Below, piece by piece: positions 4,878-11,761 of a DNA stretch of 11,761 nucleotides; position 1 is the first letter of the stretch, and the number at the start of each line of letters is the position of its first letter. This stretch comes from Bacteroidota bacterium (GTDB lineage Bacteria; Bacteroidota; Bacteroidia; Flavobacteriales; Weeksellaceae). The DNA lies in assembly GCA_023457935.1 (NCBI GenBank), contig JAEXBA010000051.1:1-11761 (forward strand). The letters run 5' to 3'. Both the position numbers and the translations under genes were made by a program. A model generated the notes under the pieces. It did not search any database and had not been told where the DNA came from. It saw nothing but the letters and a program-made list of their open reading frames with translations.

Positions 4878-7800
4878 ATGAAAAGAACCGACATAAAAAC
4901 AATTTTAGTAATAGGAAGCGGCCCAATTATTATCGGACAGGCTGCAGAATTCGATTATTCCGGAACTCAGGCGTGTCTGTCGCTGAAAGAGGAAGGGTAC
5001 AGAGTGATTCTGATCAACTCGAATCCGGCGACGATTATGACCGATGTTGAAATTGCCGATAAGGTTTATATTGAACCGATTTCACTTCAGTTTGTAAGTC
5101 ACATCATCCGCAAAGAACGTCCTGATGCGCTTTTGCCGACTTTAGGCGGACAAACCGGACTGAACATGGCCGTTGAATTACAGAAATCGGGAATTCTGGA
5201 TGAATGTAATGTCGAAGTTTTGGGAACGAAACTTTCTGCCATCAACCAAGCCGAAGACAGAGATCTGTTCCGTGAACTGATGCGCGAACTCAACGAACCG
5301 GTTCCTGAAAGTGACATCGTTTCCACGGTTGAAGGCGCACTGAATTTTGCCAACAATATCGGTTATCCGGTGATCGTACGTCCCGCTTTCACGATGGGCG
5401 GAACAGGAGGCGGAATTGCTTCGGATGAAATCCAGCTTCGGGAAATTGCCGAACTCGGTTTGAAACACTCGCCGGTAACGCAGTGTCTGATTGAAAAATC
5501 CATTGCAGGTTTCAAGGAAATTGAATACGAAGTAATGCGCGACGCGAACGACAACGCGATTGTGGTCTGTAATATGGAAAACATCGATCCGGTCGGAGTT
5601 CACACCGGAGATTCAATTGTTGTGGCGCCTTCGCAAACACTTTCCGACAGAGAATATCAACTTCTGAGAAATGCTTCCCTGAAAATTATCCGAGCGCTCG
5701 GAATTGAAGGCGGTTGCAACGTTCAGTTGGCTTTGGATCCACATTCTTTCAATTATTATATCATCGAGGTGAATCCAAGAGTATCGCGTTCATCAGCTTT
5801 GGCGAGTAAAGCGACGGGTTATCCGATTGCAAAAATCGCAGCGAAAATTGCGGTGGGTTTAACGCTTGATGAAATCATGAATCCGGTTACAGGAAAGACT
5901 TACGCGTGTTTCGAGCCGGCTTTGGATTATGTGGTGACGAAATTCCCGAGATTTCCGTTCGATAAATTTGAAACTGCCGACAGAAGACTTTCAACACAAA
6001 TGAAAGCCACCGGCGAAGTAATGGCCATCGGAAGAAATTTCGAGGAAAGTTTACAGAAAGCCATCCGTTCTTTGGAAACAGGAATCCGTCATTTAGGTTT
6101 GAAAACCAAACAGGCAGAAGCATTAACAGACGAGGAAATTGAAAGAAGAATCCGTATTTGTGATGACGAAAGACTGTTCATTATCGGTGATGCGTTAAGA
6201 CGTGGTTACGATTGGGAACAGATTGTGGAATGGAGTAAAATCGATAAATTTTTCATCTGGAAAATCAAAAAACTGGTTGATTTTGAGAAAACAATCACTG
6301 AAAATAAATTCGATAAAGAAACTTTAATTGAAGCCAAAAAACTTGGTTTCTCTGATGTAAATATCGGTCATTTGTGGAATGTTTCAAACCGTGAAGTGTT
6401 CGATTTCAGAAAACAGAACGGAATCATGCCGGTGTATAAAATGGTTGATACCTGCGCTGCAGAATTTGAATCTGAAACACCATATTTCTATGGAACTTAC
6501 GAGGAAGAAAACGAAAGCATCGTAACGGAAAAGGAAAAAGTAATCGTTCTTGGTTCCGGTCCGATTAGAATTGGACAGGGTGTGGAATTCGATTATGCGA
6601 CTGTGCATTCTGTTTGGGCGATTAAGGAAATGGGGTACGAAGCGATCATCATCAACAATAATCCTGAAACGGTTTCCACAGATTTTTCGATTTCAGATAA
6701 ACTCTATTTCGAACCTTTGACCGAAGAAGATGTAATGAACATCATCGAACTGGAGAAACCAAAAGGTGTTGTTGTTCAGTTTGGCGGACAAACCGCAATT
6801 AATCTTGCTGAAAAACTGGCTTCTCACGGCGTTCAAATTTTGGGAACAACTCTGGAAGATTTGGACAGAGCAGAAAACCGCGACAAGTTTGAAAAGGCGC
6901 TTCAGGAACTTGGAATTCCACAGCCAAAAGGTCAGACTTCACATTCCAAAGAGGGCGCGATCAAAATTGCCAACGAAATCGGTTATCCGGTTTTGGTTCG
7001 TCCGAGTTACGTTTTGGGCGGTCGCGCAATGGAAATTGTTTACAACGAAACCGAACTCGCTCATTATATGGAACACGCCGTGGAAGTGGATCCTGAAAGA
7101 CCGGTTTTGGTGGATAAATATATGGTGGGGAAAGAAGTGGAAGTGGACGCAATCTGTGATGGCGAAACCGTTGTGATCCCCGGAATTATGGAACATATCG
7201 AAAGAGCAGGAGTTCATTCCGGCGACTCGATTGCCGTTTATCCGCCGCAGAATATCAACGAAAAATGTTATCAGGATCTGATTGATTACACCATAAAACT
7301 TGCAAAAGGTCTGAAAGTCGTTGGTTTGATGAATATTCAGTATGTTCTGTTTGAAAATCAGGTGTATGTGATTGAGGTGAATCCGCGTTCTTCGCGAACA
7401 GTTCCTTTCCTTTCAAAAATTACCGATGTTCCGATGGCGAATCTTGCAACCAAAGCAATTCTCGGAGCAAAACTCAAAGATTTGGGTTACGAAAACGGAC
7501 TCGTTCCTGAAAAAGAAGGCGTTTACGTAAAAGTTCCGGTGTTCTCCTTCTCAAAACTGACGAAAGTTGACACATCTCTCGGTCCGGAAATGAAATCCAC
7601 CGGTGAAGTGATGGGGAAAGACACTACACTCGAAAAAGCCCTTTACAAAGGATTTATCGCCGCCGGAAGAAAAGTTCCTACGCACGGATCGATTCTGTTC
7701 ACGGTTGCTGATAAACACAAAGAAGAAGCCGCAGTTTTTGCAAAACGTTTCCATGAAGTCGGTTTCAGAATCTGGGCGACGGAAGGAACCGCAAAATACT

Positions 7801-8057
7801 TTGAAGAAAAAGGCATTCCGGTGAAAATCGGTTACAAAATCGGGGAGGAAGATGTCAACCTGATTGATTTGATTCAAAAAGGAAAAGTTCAGTACGTCGT
7901 AAATACAACAACCAAAGGAAAACAGGCAGAAAGAGACGGATTCCAAATCCGTAGAATGTCGGTGGAAAACGGCGTTCCGTGTTTAACTTCGATGGATACA
8001 GTGGAAGCGATTCTGAAAGTAGTGGAAAGCATGAGTTTTAAGATGCAGGCGATGTAA
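4878..8057 (+). CDS. carB: Carbamoyl-phosphate synthase, large subunit
   Basis: 1059 aa (E. coli 1073). It makes carbamoyl phosphate from bicarbonate, two ATP and ammonia delivered by CarA. The two homologous halves are clear. The carboxyphosphate half has LVIGSGPIIIGQAAEFDY (near residue 10), the loop VRPAFTMGGTGGG (from 167) and metal ligands E297/N299 in EVNPRVSRSSA. An oligomerisation region spans about 400-550. The carbamoyl-phosphate half has IVLGSGPIRIGQGVEFDY (from 556), VRPSYVLGGRAMEIVY and E833/N835 in EVNPRSSRTVPF. An MGS-like allosteric domain runs from about 936 to the end (NTTTKGKQAERDGFQIRR, GVPCLTSMDT), resembling the Bacillus/UMP-type sequence rather than E. coli's. Start chosen at 4878 (MKRTDIKTILVIGSG), which aligns with the family; the in-frame ATG at 4833 would add 15 residues encoded only by repeats. 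Its translation-initiation region is repeat-derived. Confidence 0.98.
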   Translation: MKRTDIKTILVIGSGPIIIGQAAEFDYSGTQACLSLKEEGYRVILINSNPATIMTDVEIADKVYIEPISLQFVSHIIRKERPDALLPTLGGQTGLNMAVELQKSGILDECNVEVLGTKLSAINQAEDRDLFRELMRELNEPVPESDIVSTVEGALNFANNIGYPVIVRPAFTMGGTGGGIASDEIQLREIAELGLKHSPVTQCLIEKSIAGFKEIEYEVMRDANDNAIVVCNMENIDPVGVHTGDSIVVAPSQTLSDREYQLLRNASLKIIRALGIEGGCNVQLALDPHSFNYYIIEVNPRVSRSSALASKATGYPIAKIAAKIAVGLTLDEIMNPVTGKTYACFEPALDYVVTKFPRFPFDKFETADRRLSTQMKATGEVMAIGRNFEESLQKAIRSLETGIRHLGLKTKQAEALTDEEIERRIRICDDERLFIIGDALRRGYDWEQIVEWSKIDKFFIWKIKKLVDFEKTITENKFDKETLIEAKKLGFSDVNIGHLWNVSNREVFDFRKQNGIMPVYKMVDTCAAEFESETPYFYGTYEEENESIVTEKEKVIVLGSGPIRIGQGVEFDYATVHSVWAIKEMGYEAIIINNNPETVSTDFSISDKLYFEPLTEEDVMNIIELEKPKGVVVQFGGQTAINLAEKLASHGVQILGTTLEDLDRAENRDKFEKALQELGIPQPKGQTSHSKEGAIKIANEIGYPVLVRPSYVLGGRAMEIVYNETELAHYMEHAVEVDPERPVLVDKYMVGKEVEVDAICDGETVVIPGIMEHIERAGVHSGDSIAVYPPQNINEKCYQDLIDYTIKLAKGLKVVGLMNIQYVLFENQVYVIEVNPRSSRTVPFLSKITDVPMANLATKAILGAKLKDLGYENGLVPEKEGVYVKVPVFSFSKLTKVDTSLGPEMKSTGEVMGKDTTLEKALYKGFIAAGRKVPTHGSILFTVADKHKEEAAVFAKRFHEVGFRIWATEGTAKYFEEKGIPVKIGYKIGEEDVNLIDLIQKGKVQYVVNTTTKGKQAERDGFQIRRMSVENGVPCLTSMDTVEAILKVVESMSFKMQAM

Positions 8058-8060
8058 AAA

Positions 8061-8114
8061 GAATCAAGAGCCAACCGCCAAGAGCCAAGACAACGAAATC
8101 AGTTTTTGGCTTTT
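8061..8114 (+). repeat. Inverted TTGGCTCTTG repeats after carB, hairpin-forming
   Basis: CAAGAGCCAA occurs twice as a direct repeat (8065-8074 and 8079-8088), the reverse complement of TTGGCTCTTG upstream of carA. GAATCAAGAGCCAA (8061-8074) matches the reverse complement of 3343-3356 at 13 of 14 positions. AAGAGCCAA (8080-8088) can pair with TTGGCTTTT (8106-8114), a 9-bp stem with one G-U pair and a 17-nt loop, so it may also act as a weak 3' end for the carB transcript. Confidence 0.55.
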
Positions 8115-8137
8115 AGATTTCATTTCTTTATCAATAA

Positions 8138-8164
8138 TAAAAATCCCGGCTAATGGCCGGGATT
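8138..8164 (-). terminator. Strong terminator hairpin shared by convergent transcripts
   Basis: AATCCCGGC (8142-8150) and GCCGGGATT (8156-8164) form a perfect 9-bp stem with a 5-nt loop. On the minus strand it is followed by TTTTTATTATT, so it mainly ends the minus-strand lipoprotein gene whose stop is at 8205. Downstream on the plus strand there is only a weak T-run (TTTT, 8169-8172), so it may also stop carB transcripts less efficiently. Confidence 0.8.
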
Positions 8165-8204
8165 CACCTTTTACCACTAAAAGGATTTCACTATGAAGAA
8201 CTAA

Positions 8205-8687
8205 TTAAAGATTGTATTGCTTGATGATGCTGGCGCCGTCGGTGGTTAAATTTACAGGCTGATTCACCGCTTCATTTCCATTTTTTTCTATTTTCAAGTT
8301 TCCTGTAATTGTGCCCGCACCTAAATTTGAAACTGAAAACCCTGATGCTACACTAACAAGTGGAAAGTTACTTTCAATAACGTAGGTTTTTGTGCTTCCG
8401 GTAAACTGATCCGCGTTCATACCAATTCCTATTTGCCCTGTCTGCGTTTGTCCGTTGATTTTCCAGACACTGGTATCTGCAGTGTTATTGACACCGGCCA
8501 ATGTGAAAGACACATAATCATCCGCATCTATACCGTTAAGAGTAAGGGTAATTTTGTAATTGTTTCCTTTACCGTTATTGTCATCTCTGTCATCACCGTT
8601 TTTACATGAATTAAGGCTAAAGACAACGGTTACAGCCATTAAAAGCAGAAAGCTTTTCATTACGATTTTTGTGAACATTTTTTTCAT
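8205..8687 (-). CDS. Small lipoprotein of unknown function
   Basis: 160 aa. A signal peptide with hydrophobic core SFLLLMAVTVVFS ends in the lipobox LNSC (Cys28). The mature N-terminus is KNGDDRDDNNGKGN, an acidic/Asn-rich stretch next to the lipid that resembles the export signals of surface lipoproteins in Bacteroidetes (inference). The rest (about 43-160) alternates short strands with Gly/Asn/Asp turns (YKITLTLNGIDADDYVSFTL, GTITGNLKIEKNGNEA), suggesting a small beta-sandwich; I do not recognise a named family. Start: ATG at 8687 gives a nine-residue N-extension. An internal ATG at 8660 (MKSFLLLMAV) would give a more standard signal peptide and is a real alternative. A -7 element lies at 8782-8775 and a strong terminator follows at 8164-8138, so it appears to be a single-gene transcript. 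Confidence 0.82.
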   Translation of the reverse strand: MKKMFTKIVMKSFLLLMAVTVVFSLNSCKNGDDRDDNNGKGNNYKITLTLNGIDADDYVSFTLAGVNNTADTSVWKINGQTQTGQIGIGMNADQFTGSTKTYVIESNFPLVSVASGFSVSNLGAGTITGNLKIEKNGNEAVNQPVNLTTDGASIIKQYNL

Positions 8688-8774
8688 AAGATTTTTTAAT
8701 AATTTTTTAATTGTTTTTGATTATCAATTTGCATGGTTATTTTTTACCTCAGTGTTTGATTGATTAACTACTGT

Positions 8775-8782
8775 CAAAATTA
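8775..8782 (-). promoter_or_regulatory. Candidate -7 element for the 160-aa lipoprotein gene
   Basis: The minus strand reads TAATTTTG, an exact TAnnTTTG match, 87 nt before the ATG at 8687. No TTG is found at the -33 distance. The long 5' leader (about 80 nt) is A+T-rich with no clear structure. Confidence 0.45.
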
Positions 8783-8811
8783 GAGCGGATACCTCTGAAA
8801 TAAAATCCGTT

Positions 8812-8846
8812 AATTTTGGTAAATTTTTCTACCAGAATTTTGGTAG
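8812..8846. repeat. Repeated AATTTTGGTA motif upstream of the lipoprotein promoter
   Basis: AATTTTGGTA occurs at 8812-8821 and 8836-8845 (24-nt period, about two helical turns). An inverted copy with one mismatch (TACCAGAATT, 8830-8839) overlaps the second copy, so CTACCA (8829-8834) and TGGTAG (8841-8846) form an inverted repeat. No T-tract follows on the minus strand, so it is not an obvious terminator. It lies about 30-64 bp upstream of the -7 element at 8782-8775, where activator sites usually sit. Confidence 0.45.
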
Positions 8847-8850
8847 ATTA

Positions 8851-9384
8851 TCAGTTCACGAACGTATTGTAAGGAAGGTAAACTTCGCCGTTTTCAACGG
8901 TAAGGATCTGGCCCGGTACATCAAAAGATGAAACTGTACCGGTGAAAGTTCCCCGGATTCCTTTTTCTGCACTCATTTCAGTAATGGTAAAATGAAAATT
9001 TTCGGTTTCATAACTGTCGTAAACGATCGATCCGTTTGAGGTCTGATGTACATATCGGCAGTCAACGGAATAATCCATCGGATCCGGGCTGTCGCCATTG
9101 GTCTGATAGGTGTACGTTGCGGGAACAATAGTACCGCCTTCGTTCCAGATTTCAATATCGATAGCGGTTTGTGCAGCTTCGCCGCCTTTTTCGTCGCCGC
9201 CAAAAATAATGTGCTGCCATGTTGCCGTATCGGCCTGAAATTTTGCATCTTTAAGAAAATCTTTCTGCTGCCCGTTAATTTTTGCCCGAAAATAATACTG
9301 TGGTTCTGCGTCTTCACCACTTCTGCAGCTTTGTGTAATGATCATAAGTGTTACAGCCGCAAAACTGAAAATCATTTTTTTCAT
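8851..9384 (-). CDS. Small lipoprotein of unknown function
   Basis: 177 aa. The signal peptide MKKMIFSFAAVTLMIITQSC ends at Cys20 with a somewhat relaxed lipobox (TQSC). The mature N-terminus RSGEDAEPQYYF is acidic. The domain opens YYFRAKINGQQKDFL, a strand-plus-'ingq' pattern common in short Bacteroidetes lipoproteins (DUF6252-like at most, not a firm assignment). It continues with strand/turn segments including IDIEIWNEGGTIVPATYTYQ and a C-terminal GIRGTFTGTVSS strand, consistent with a beta-sandwich. Besides the lipidated Cys20, the mature domain contains a single Cys (YSVDCRYV), so no internal disulphide is expected. Its stop is only 4 nt from the repeat cluster at 8812-8846. No exact -7 element was found upstream of 9384. 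Inferred location is the outer membrane or cell surface; role unknown. Confidence 0.85.
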   Translation of the reverse strand: MKKMIFSFAAVTLMIITQSCRSGEDAEPQYYFRAKINGQQKDFLKDAKFQADTATWQHIIFGGDEKGGEAAQTAIDIEIWNEGGTIVPATYTYQTNGDSPDPMDYSVDCRYVHQTSNGSIVYDSYETENFHFTITEMSAEKGIRGTFTGTVSSFDVPGQILTVENGEVYLPYNTFVN

Positions 9385-9456
9385 GTTTTTATTTTTTTTG
9401 AGTTAGAAGAGCGTTATTCGGAAATAATAATTAGTACGTTTCGCTGCCTGTGTCAG

Positions 9457-9531
9457 ATGAAAACCGTCCAGTTGATTTTCTGGTTGGCTCTGGTACTGGT
9501 AGGAAAATTCTACAACGATGCTATGCCTTAA
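9457..9531 (+). CDS. Possible 24-aa single-pass membrane microprotein
   Basis: A 24-codon frame, MKTVQLIFWLALVLVGKFYN then DAMP, inside the 206-bp gap between two minus-strand genes. A Lys followed by a 13-residue hydrophobic stretch is typical of very short membrane proteins. A near-consensus -7 element (TACGTTTC, 9435-9442, 7 of 8) lies 14 nt upstream. There is no homology evidence, and a frame of this length can occur by chance; it could also be the remnant of a larger gene. Confidence 0.25.
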   Translation: MKTVQLIFWLALVLVGKFYNDAMP

Positions 9532-9590
9532 AATTCTGGAAGTATGAAGTGTATCATTCTTGATTTTGATTCACAGAAATCGCCATAATC

Positions 9591-10160
9591 TTAAAGATTA
9601 ACCTGTTTTTTTTCTCCATCTTTTTTTATAGTAAAGACTGCAGTTTCATAAGAACTGTCCGAAAAATTACGTGTTTGCGGGGCACTCTGAATTCCTCCGT
9701 ATCCAACAACCGTATTGCCTTTCATATAGACGGTCTGTCCCACAGGAACATTTTCGGTTATGGTTCCTGAATAATTTACTGCGCACGTAATTATATATTT
9801 TCCAGGTTTCAGTCTGTCAAAACTGTAGGTTCCTTTTACTACGGAGGTTTCGCGTCTGTATTTTCCCGGCAGTTCATCAAGGTATACGCGGTAATTATCA
9901 TTCTTCAGGTATTTCTTTCTTAACTTTACATATTGTTCAATATAAGGAGTTAACGGATACAGGAAAACCAGTGTCCCGTCTTGGGGTTTATAGATCCGTC
10001 TTACTGTAATTTTACCGGTTACAGAACCATTTCCCATTTCCATTATAGATTTGGCTTCGTTCTCATTGAAAGGAACCTGAGGGGTTATCTCACTTTGTGC
10101 AAAGGTTGCCAATGGAAATAAAAACGCAGCAGCCAACGTATAGGTTCTAACCATTTTCAT
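9591..10160 (-). CDS. Secreted protein with carboxypeptidase-regulatory-like domain
   Basis: 189 aa from the ATG at 10160. The signal peptide MKMVRTYTLAAAFLFPLATF is followed by AQ|SEITPQ, with cleavage expected after AQ. Residues about 45-150 look like an Ig-like/carboxypeptidase-regulatory (prealbumin-like) beta-sandwich: GSVTGKITVRRIYKPQDGTL, a long Lys/Tyr-rich loop, then KGTYSFDRLKPGKYIITCAV, where 'G-x-Y-x-F-x-x-L-x-P-G-x-Y' is the signature of such folds. No catalytic domain accompanies it. An upstream in-frame ATG at 10196 would add 12 basic residues (MNKYSRKQKFAI) before the signal peptide and give 201 aa; I prefer 10160 because it makes a normal signal peptide. It is divergent from the sensor kinase gene, so the two may be linked in regulation. 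No terminator or exact promoter element was found. Function unknown. Confidence 0.75.
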   Translation of the reverse strand: MKMVRTYTLAAAFLFPLATFAQSEITPQVPFNENEAKSIMEMGNGSVTGKITVRRIYKPQDGTLVFLYPLTPYIEQYVKLRKKYLKNDNYRVYLDELPGKYRRETSVVKGTYSFDRLKPGKYIITCAVNYSGTITENVPVGQTVYMKGNTVVGYGGIQSAPQTRNFSDSSYETAVFTIKKDGEKKQVNL

Positions 10161-10259
10161 AATTGCAAATTTTTGTTTTCTGGAATATTTATTCAATCAG
10201 CCATATCAAGTATTTTTTTCTACTGATTTCTAGGTATTTTTCTGTTATGCAGTACTTCT

Positions 10260-10267
10260 TATTTTTG
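10260..10267 (+). promoter_or_regulatory. Candidate -7 element for the sensor kinase gene
   Basis: TATTTTTG is an exact TAnnTTTG match, with 26 nt between it and the ATG at 10294. It lies in the 133-bp divergent region shared with the secreted-protein gene. No good -33 TTG is seen. Confidence 0.5.
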
Positions 10268-10293
10268 ATTAATTTTAGTGGAAATTAATTACC

Positions 10294-11761
10294 ATGAATT
10301 CCAGACTTGTCATCATATTTACTTTTTTAGCCACTTTGGTTTTCGGACAGAAACAGGACAGTTTGCTGCAGGCATTGCGTACAGAAACAGATCCGGATAA
10401 AAAAGCGGAAATCTATCTTAAGCTCGTAACCTATTATTCTGAAAGCGACAGTGCAAAAGCCCGTTCTTTTTTAAATAAAGCCATTGAGCTCACTTCCGAA
10501 AACAATATTGTCGGAAAAGCCGAAATCGAGAATTCCTTAGGGTTCTATTACATGTCAAAAGATCCGGAGAAAGGCAAGAAACACCATTTACGCGGCATAA
10601 AGCTGCTGGAAGGAGAGCAGTCTGCAGAAGTACAGAATTTAAGGGCAAAACTGTGGTTTAATGTGGCGGCAGACGAGCAGCGGTTAGGAAATATTAAAGC
10701 AGCGATGAATACACTTTTGAATCGCGGAATTCCGGAAGCGAAGAAAGCTCAGAACAAAATTTATCTGGCAAATAATTATCTTACAGTAGGTCTTATATTT
10801 TACAATGACAATAATTTGGATAAAGCCCTGCAGTACCATCAGCTGGCCGTTCAGCAGCTTAATGCAATGCCTGCAACAGCTGAAACCAATAAATTTCTTA
10901 CAGTCGCTAACCTTTATATTGCGGAAGTGTATCTGAAGAAGGAAGATTACCGTATGGCTGACAGTTATTTGGACATTTCAGAAAAATTACTCATAAAATA
11001 TCCGAACGACGATATTCAACCAGAGCTTTACCACTTGCGCAGCATTTACTATCTGAATACAGGTCAGTATGAAAAAGCTTTGGAAACGGTTAATGAAGGA
11101 CTTCTGGTTGTCAGAAAAGTTGATAATATGTATCAGACAGTACGTCTTACTTTTATGAAATCCAAAGTTCTGTCAAACCTTGGGAAATTTGATGATGCAG
11201 CAAAAACACTCAAGGAACTGCTGAACAACAAAATTTATGTCAGCAATTACGGTCGTAATATTTCCACCATTTATGATGAACTCTGGATGCTTGAAGAGCG
11301 GAAAGGCGATTATAAAGCGGCATTAAGTTATGCAAAACAGCGGATGATGATTTCGGACAGTCTTTCAAACAATGATCAGAATAAGGCCATTAACGAAATG
11401 GAAACCAAATTCCGCACTGCAGAAAAAGAAAAACAATTGGCTGTTAAAGAGCTGGAAATAAACAGAAAAAATCAATATATGTGGGCATCTATCTTTGCTG
11501 CGCTGGTATTTTTGGGAGCGGGAATTTTTACGTTTCTTTTCTTCAGAAACAAGAAGAAACTTTCGGAACAGCGTGAAATCAATCTTCAGCAGCAACTGAA
11601 GGAAAAAGAACAGATCGAGGAACTGAATGTTACCAAAGCAATCCTCGACGGCGAAGAAAGAGAGCGCGAACGCGTTGCAAAAGACCTGCACGACGGTTTA
11701 GGCGGAATGCTGGCCGGAGTAAAAATCAATCTTTCCACATGGTCAAACAATAACCTGGAAG
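10294..11761 (+). CDS. TPR sensor histidine kinase, HisKA_3 type (cut by window edge)
   Basis: 489 codons are present without a stop; the C-terminal ATPase domain lies beyond the window. Residues 1-18 (MNSRLVIIFTFLATLVFG) are a signal peptide. Residues about 20-370 form a periplasmic helical-repeat domain of TPR type (for example NNLDKALQYHQLAVQQL, EVYLKKEDYRMADSYLDISE, TGQYEKALETVNEGLL, LGKFDDAAKTLKELL). A coiled-coil segment precedes one membrane helix at about 396-418 (MWASIFAALVFLGAGIF). A second coiled coil (425-455) leads into the dimerisation box ERERERVAKDLHDGLGG with phosphoacceptor His466, the NarL/LiaS-like HisKA_3 motif. Such kinases phosphorylate LuxR-type response regulators, usually encoded next door, so one is expected just downstream. 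The signal sensed is unknown. Start: ATG 10294 gives the signal peptide directly and lies 26 nt below an exact -7 element. Confidence 0.93.
   Translation, partial: MNSRLVIIFTFLATLVFGQKQDSLLQALRTETDPDKKAEIYLKLVTYYSESDSAKARSFLNKAIELTSENNIVGKAEIENSLGFYYMSKDPEKGKKHHLRGIKLLEGEQSAEVQNLRAKLWFNVAADEQRLGNIKAAMNTLLNRGIPEAKKAQNKIYLANNYLTVGLIFYNDNNLDKALQYHQLAVQQLNAMPATAETNKFLTVANLYIAEVYLKKEDYRMADSYLDISEKLLIKYPNDDIQPELYHLRSIYYLNTGQYEKALETVNEGLLVVRKVDNMYQTVRLTFMKSKVLSNLGKFDDAAKTLKELLNNKIYVSNYGRNISTIYDELWMLEERKGDYKAALSYAKQRMMISDSLSNNDQNKAINEMETKFRTAEKEKQLAVKELEINRKNQYMWASIFAALVFLGAGIFTFLFFRNKKKLSEQREINLQQQLKEKEQIEELNVTKAILDGEERERERVAKDLHDGLGGMLAGVKINLSTWSNNNLE

Noticed and set aside
6766..7176. Plus-strand 136-codon frame within carB
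   Set aside because: An out-of-frame shadow of carB; the carB frame carries the conserved ATP-grasp motifs throughout.
8829..8846. Terminator for the 177-aa lipoprotein gene
   Set aside because: On the minus strand the 6-bp stem is followed by A residues before any T, so it does not fit an intrinsic terminator.
8973..9320. Minus-strand 115-codon frame overlapping the 177-aa lipoprotein gene
   Set aside because: A different frame of the same strand with no signal peptide or domain pattern; the overlapping frame has a lipoprotein signal.
11365..11691. Minus-strand 108-codon frame opposite the sensor kinase
   Set aside because: Its Phe/Leu-rich translation is the antisense of Lys/Glu-rich coiled-coil codons in the kinase.

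Overview
The window looks like chromosomal DNA of a flavobacterium, most likely Chryseobacterium or a close relative (Weeksellaceae). The evidence is the A+T-rich intergenic DNA, Bacteroidetes-type promoter elements (TAnnTTTG, four or five exact copies just upstream of genes), almost no Shine-Dalgarno sequences, several short lipoproteins and secreted proteins with Bacteroidetes-style signals, and the style of the PyrB, CarA and CarB proteins. The genus is an inference from protein style; no rRNA or tRNA gene is present to confirm it.

Left part (1-2186): the N-terminal 249 codons of a minus-strand outer-membrane porin run off the left edge. Next comes a minus-strand 137-aa protein with a zinc ribbon and an IS1 InsA-like helix-turn-helix but no transposase catalytic domain. 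It is divergent from a plus-strand YceI-domain lipoprotein. The intergenic stretch between these two carries a -7 element for each direction and, between them, a perfect 11-bp inverted repeat that looks like an operator.

Centre (2187-8164): a pyrimidine/carbamoyl-phosphate cluster, pyrB - carA - four-helix-bundle (S23/IVP-like) gene - carB. CarA and CarB make carbamoyl phosphate from glutamine, bicarbonate and ATP, and PyrB condenses it with aspartate to carbamoyl aspartate. In front of pyrB is an unannotated leader: a promoter, a 26-codon leader peptide, a small GC hairpin, a U-rich stretch, and a stop codon overlapping the first stem bases of an intrinsic terminator that sits directly before pyrB. 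This has the layout of the UTP-sensing, translation-coupled attenuator known from E. coli pyrBI. The four-helix-bundle gene is visibly A+T richer than its neighbours and is flanked by inverted clusters of an ATTGTTACA-type repeat; these supply the last codons of carA, the start codon of the small gene and the whole carB translation-initiation region. A second repeat family (TTGGCTCTTG) brackets the carA-carB block in inverted orientation.

Right part (8165-11761): two minus-strand small lipoproteins and a minus-strand secreted protein with a carboxypeptidase-regulatory-like beta-sandwich, all of unknown function. Divergent from these is a plus-strand TPR-containing sensor histidine kinase (HisKA_3 type) that runs off the right edge just after its phosphoacceptor histidine. 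No CRISPR array, tRNA, rRNA or intact insertion sequence was seen.
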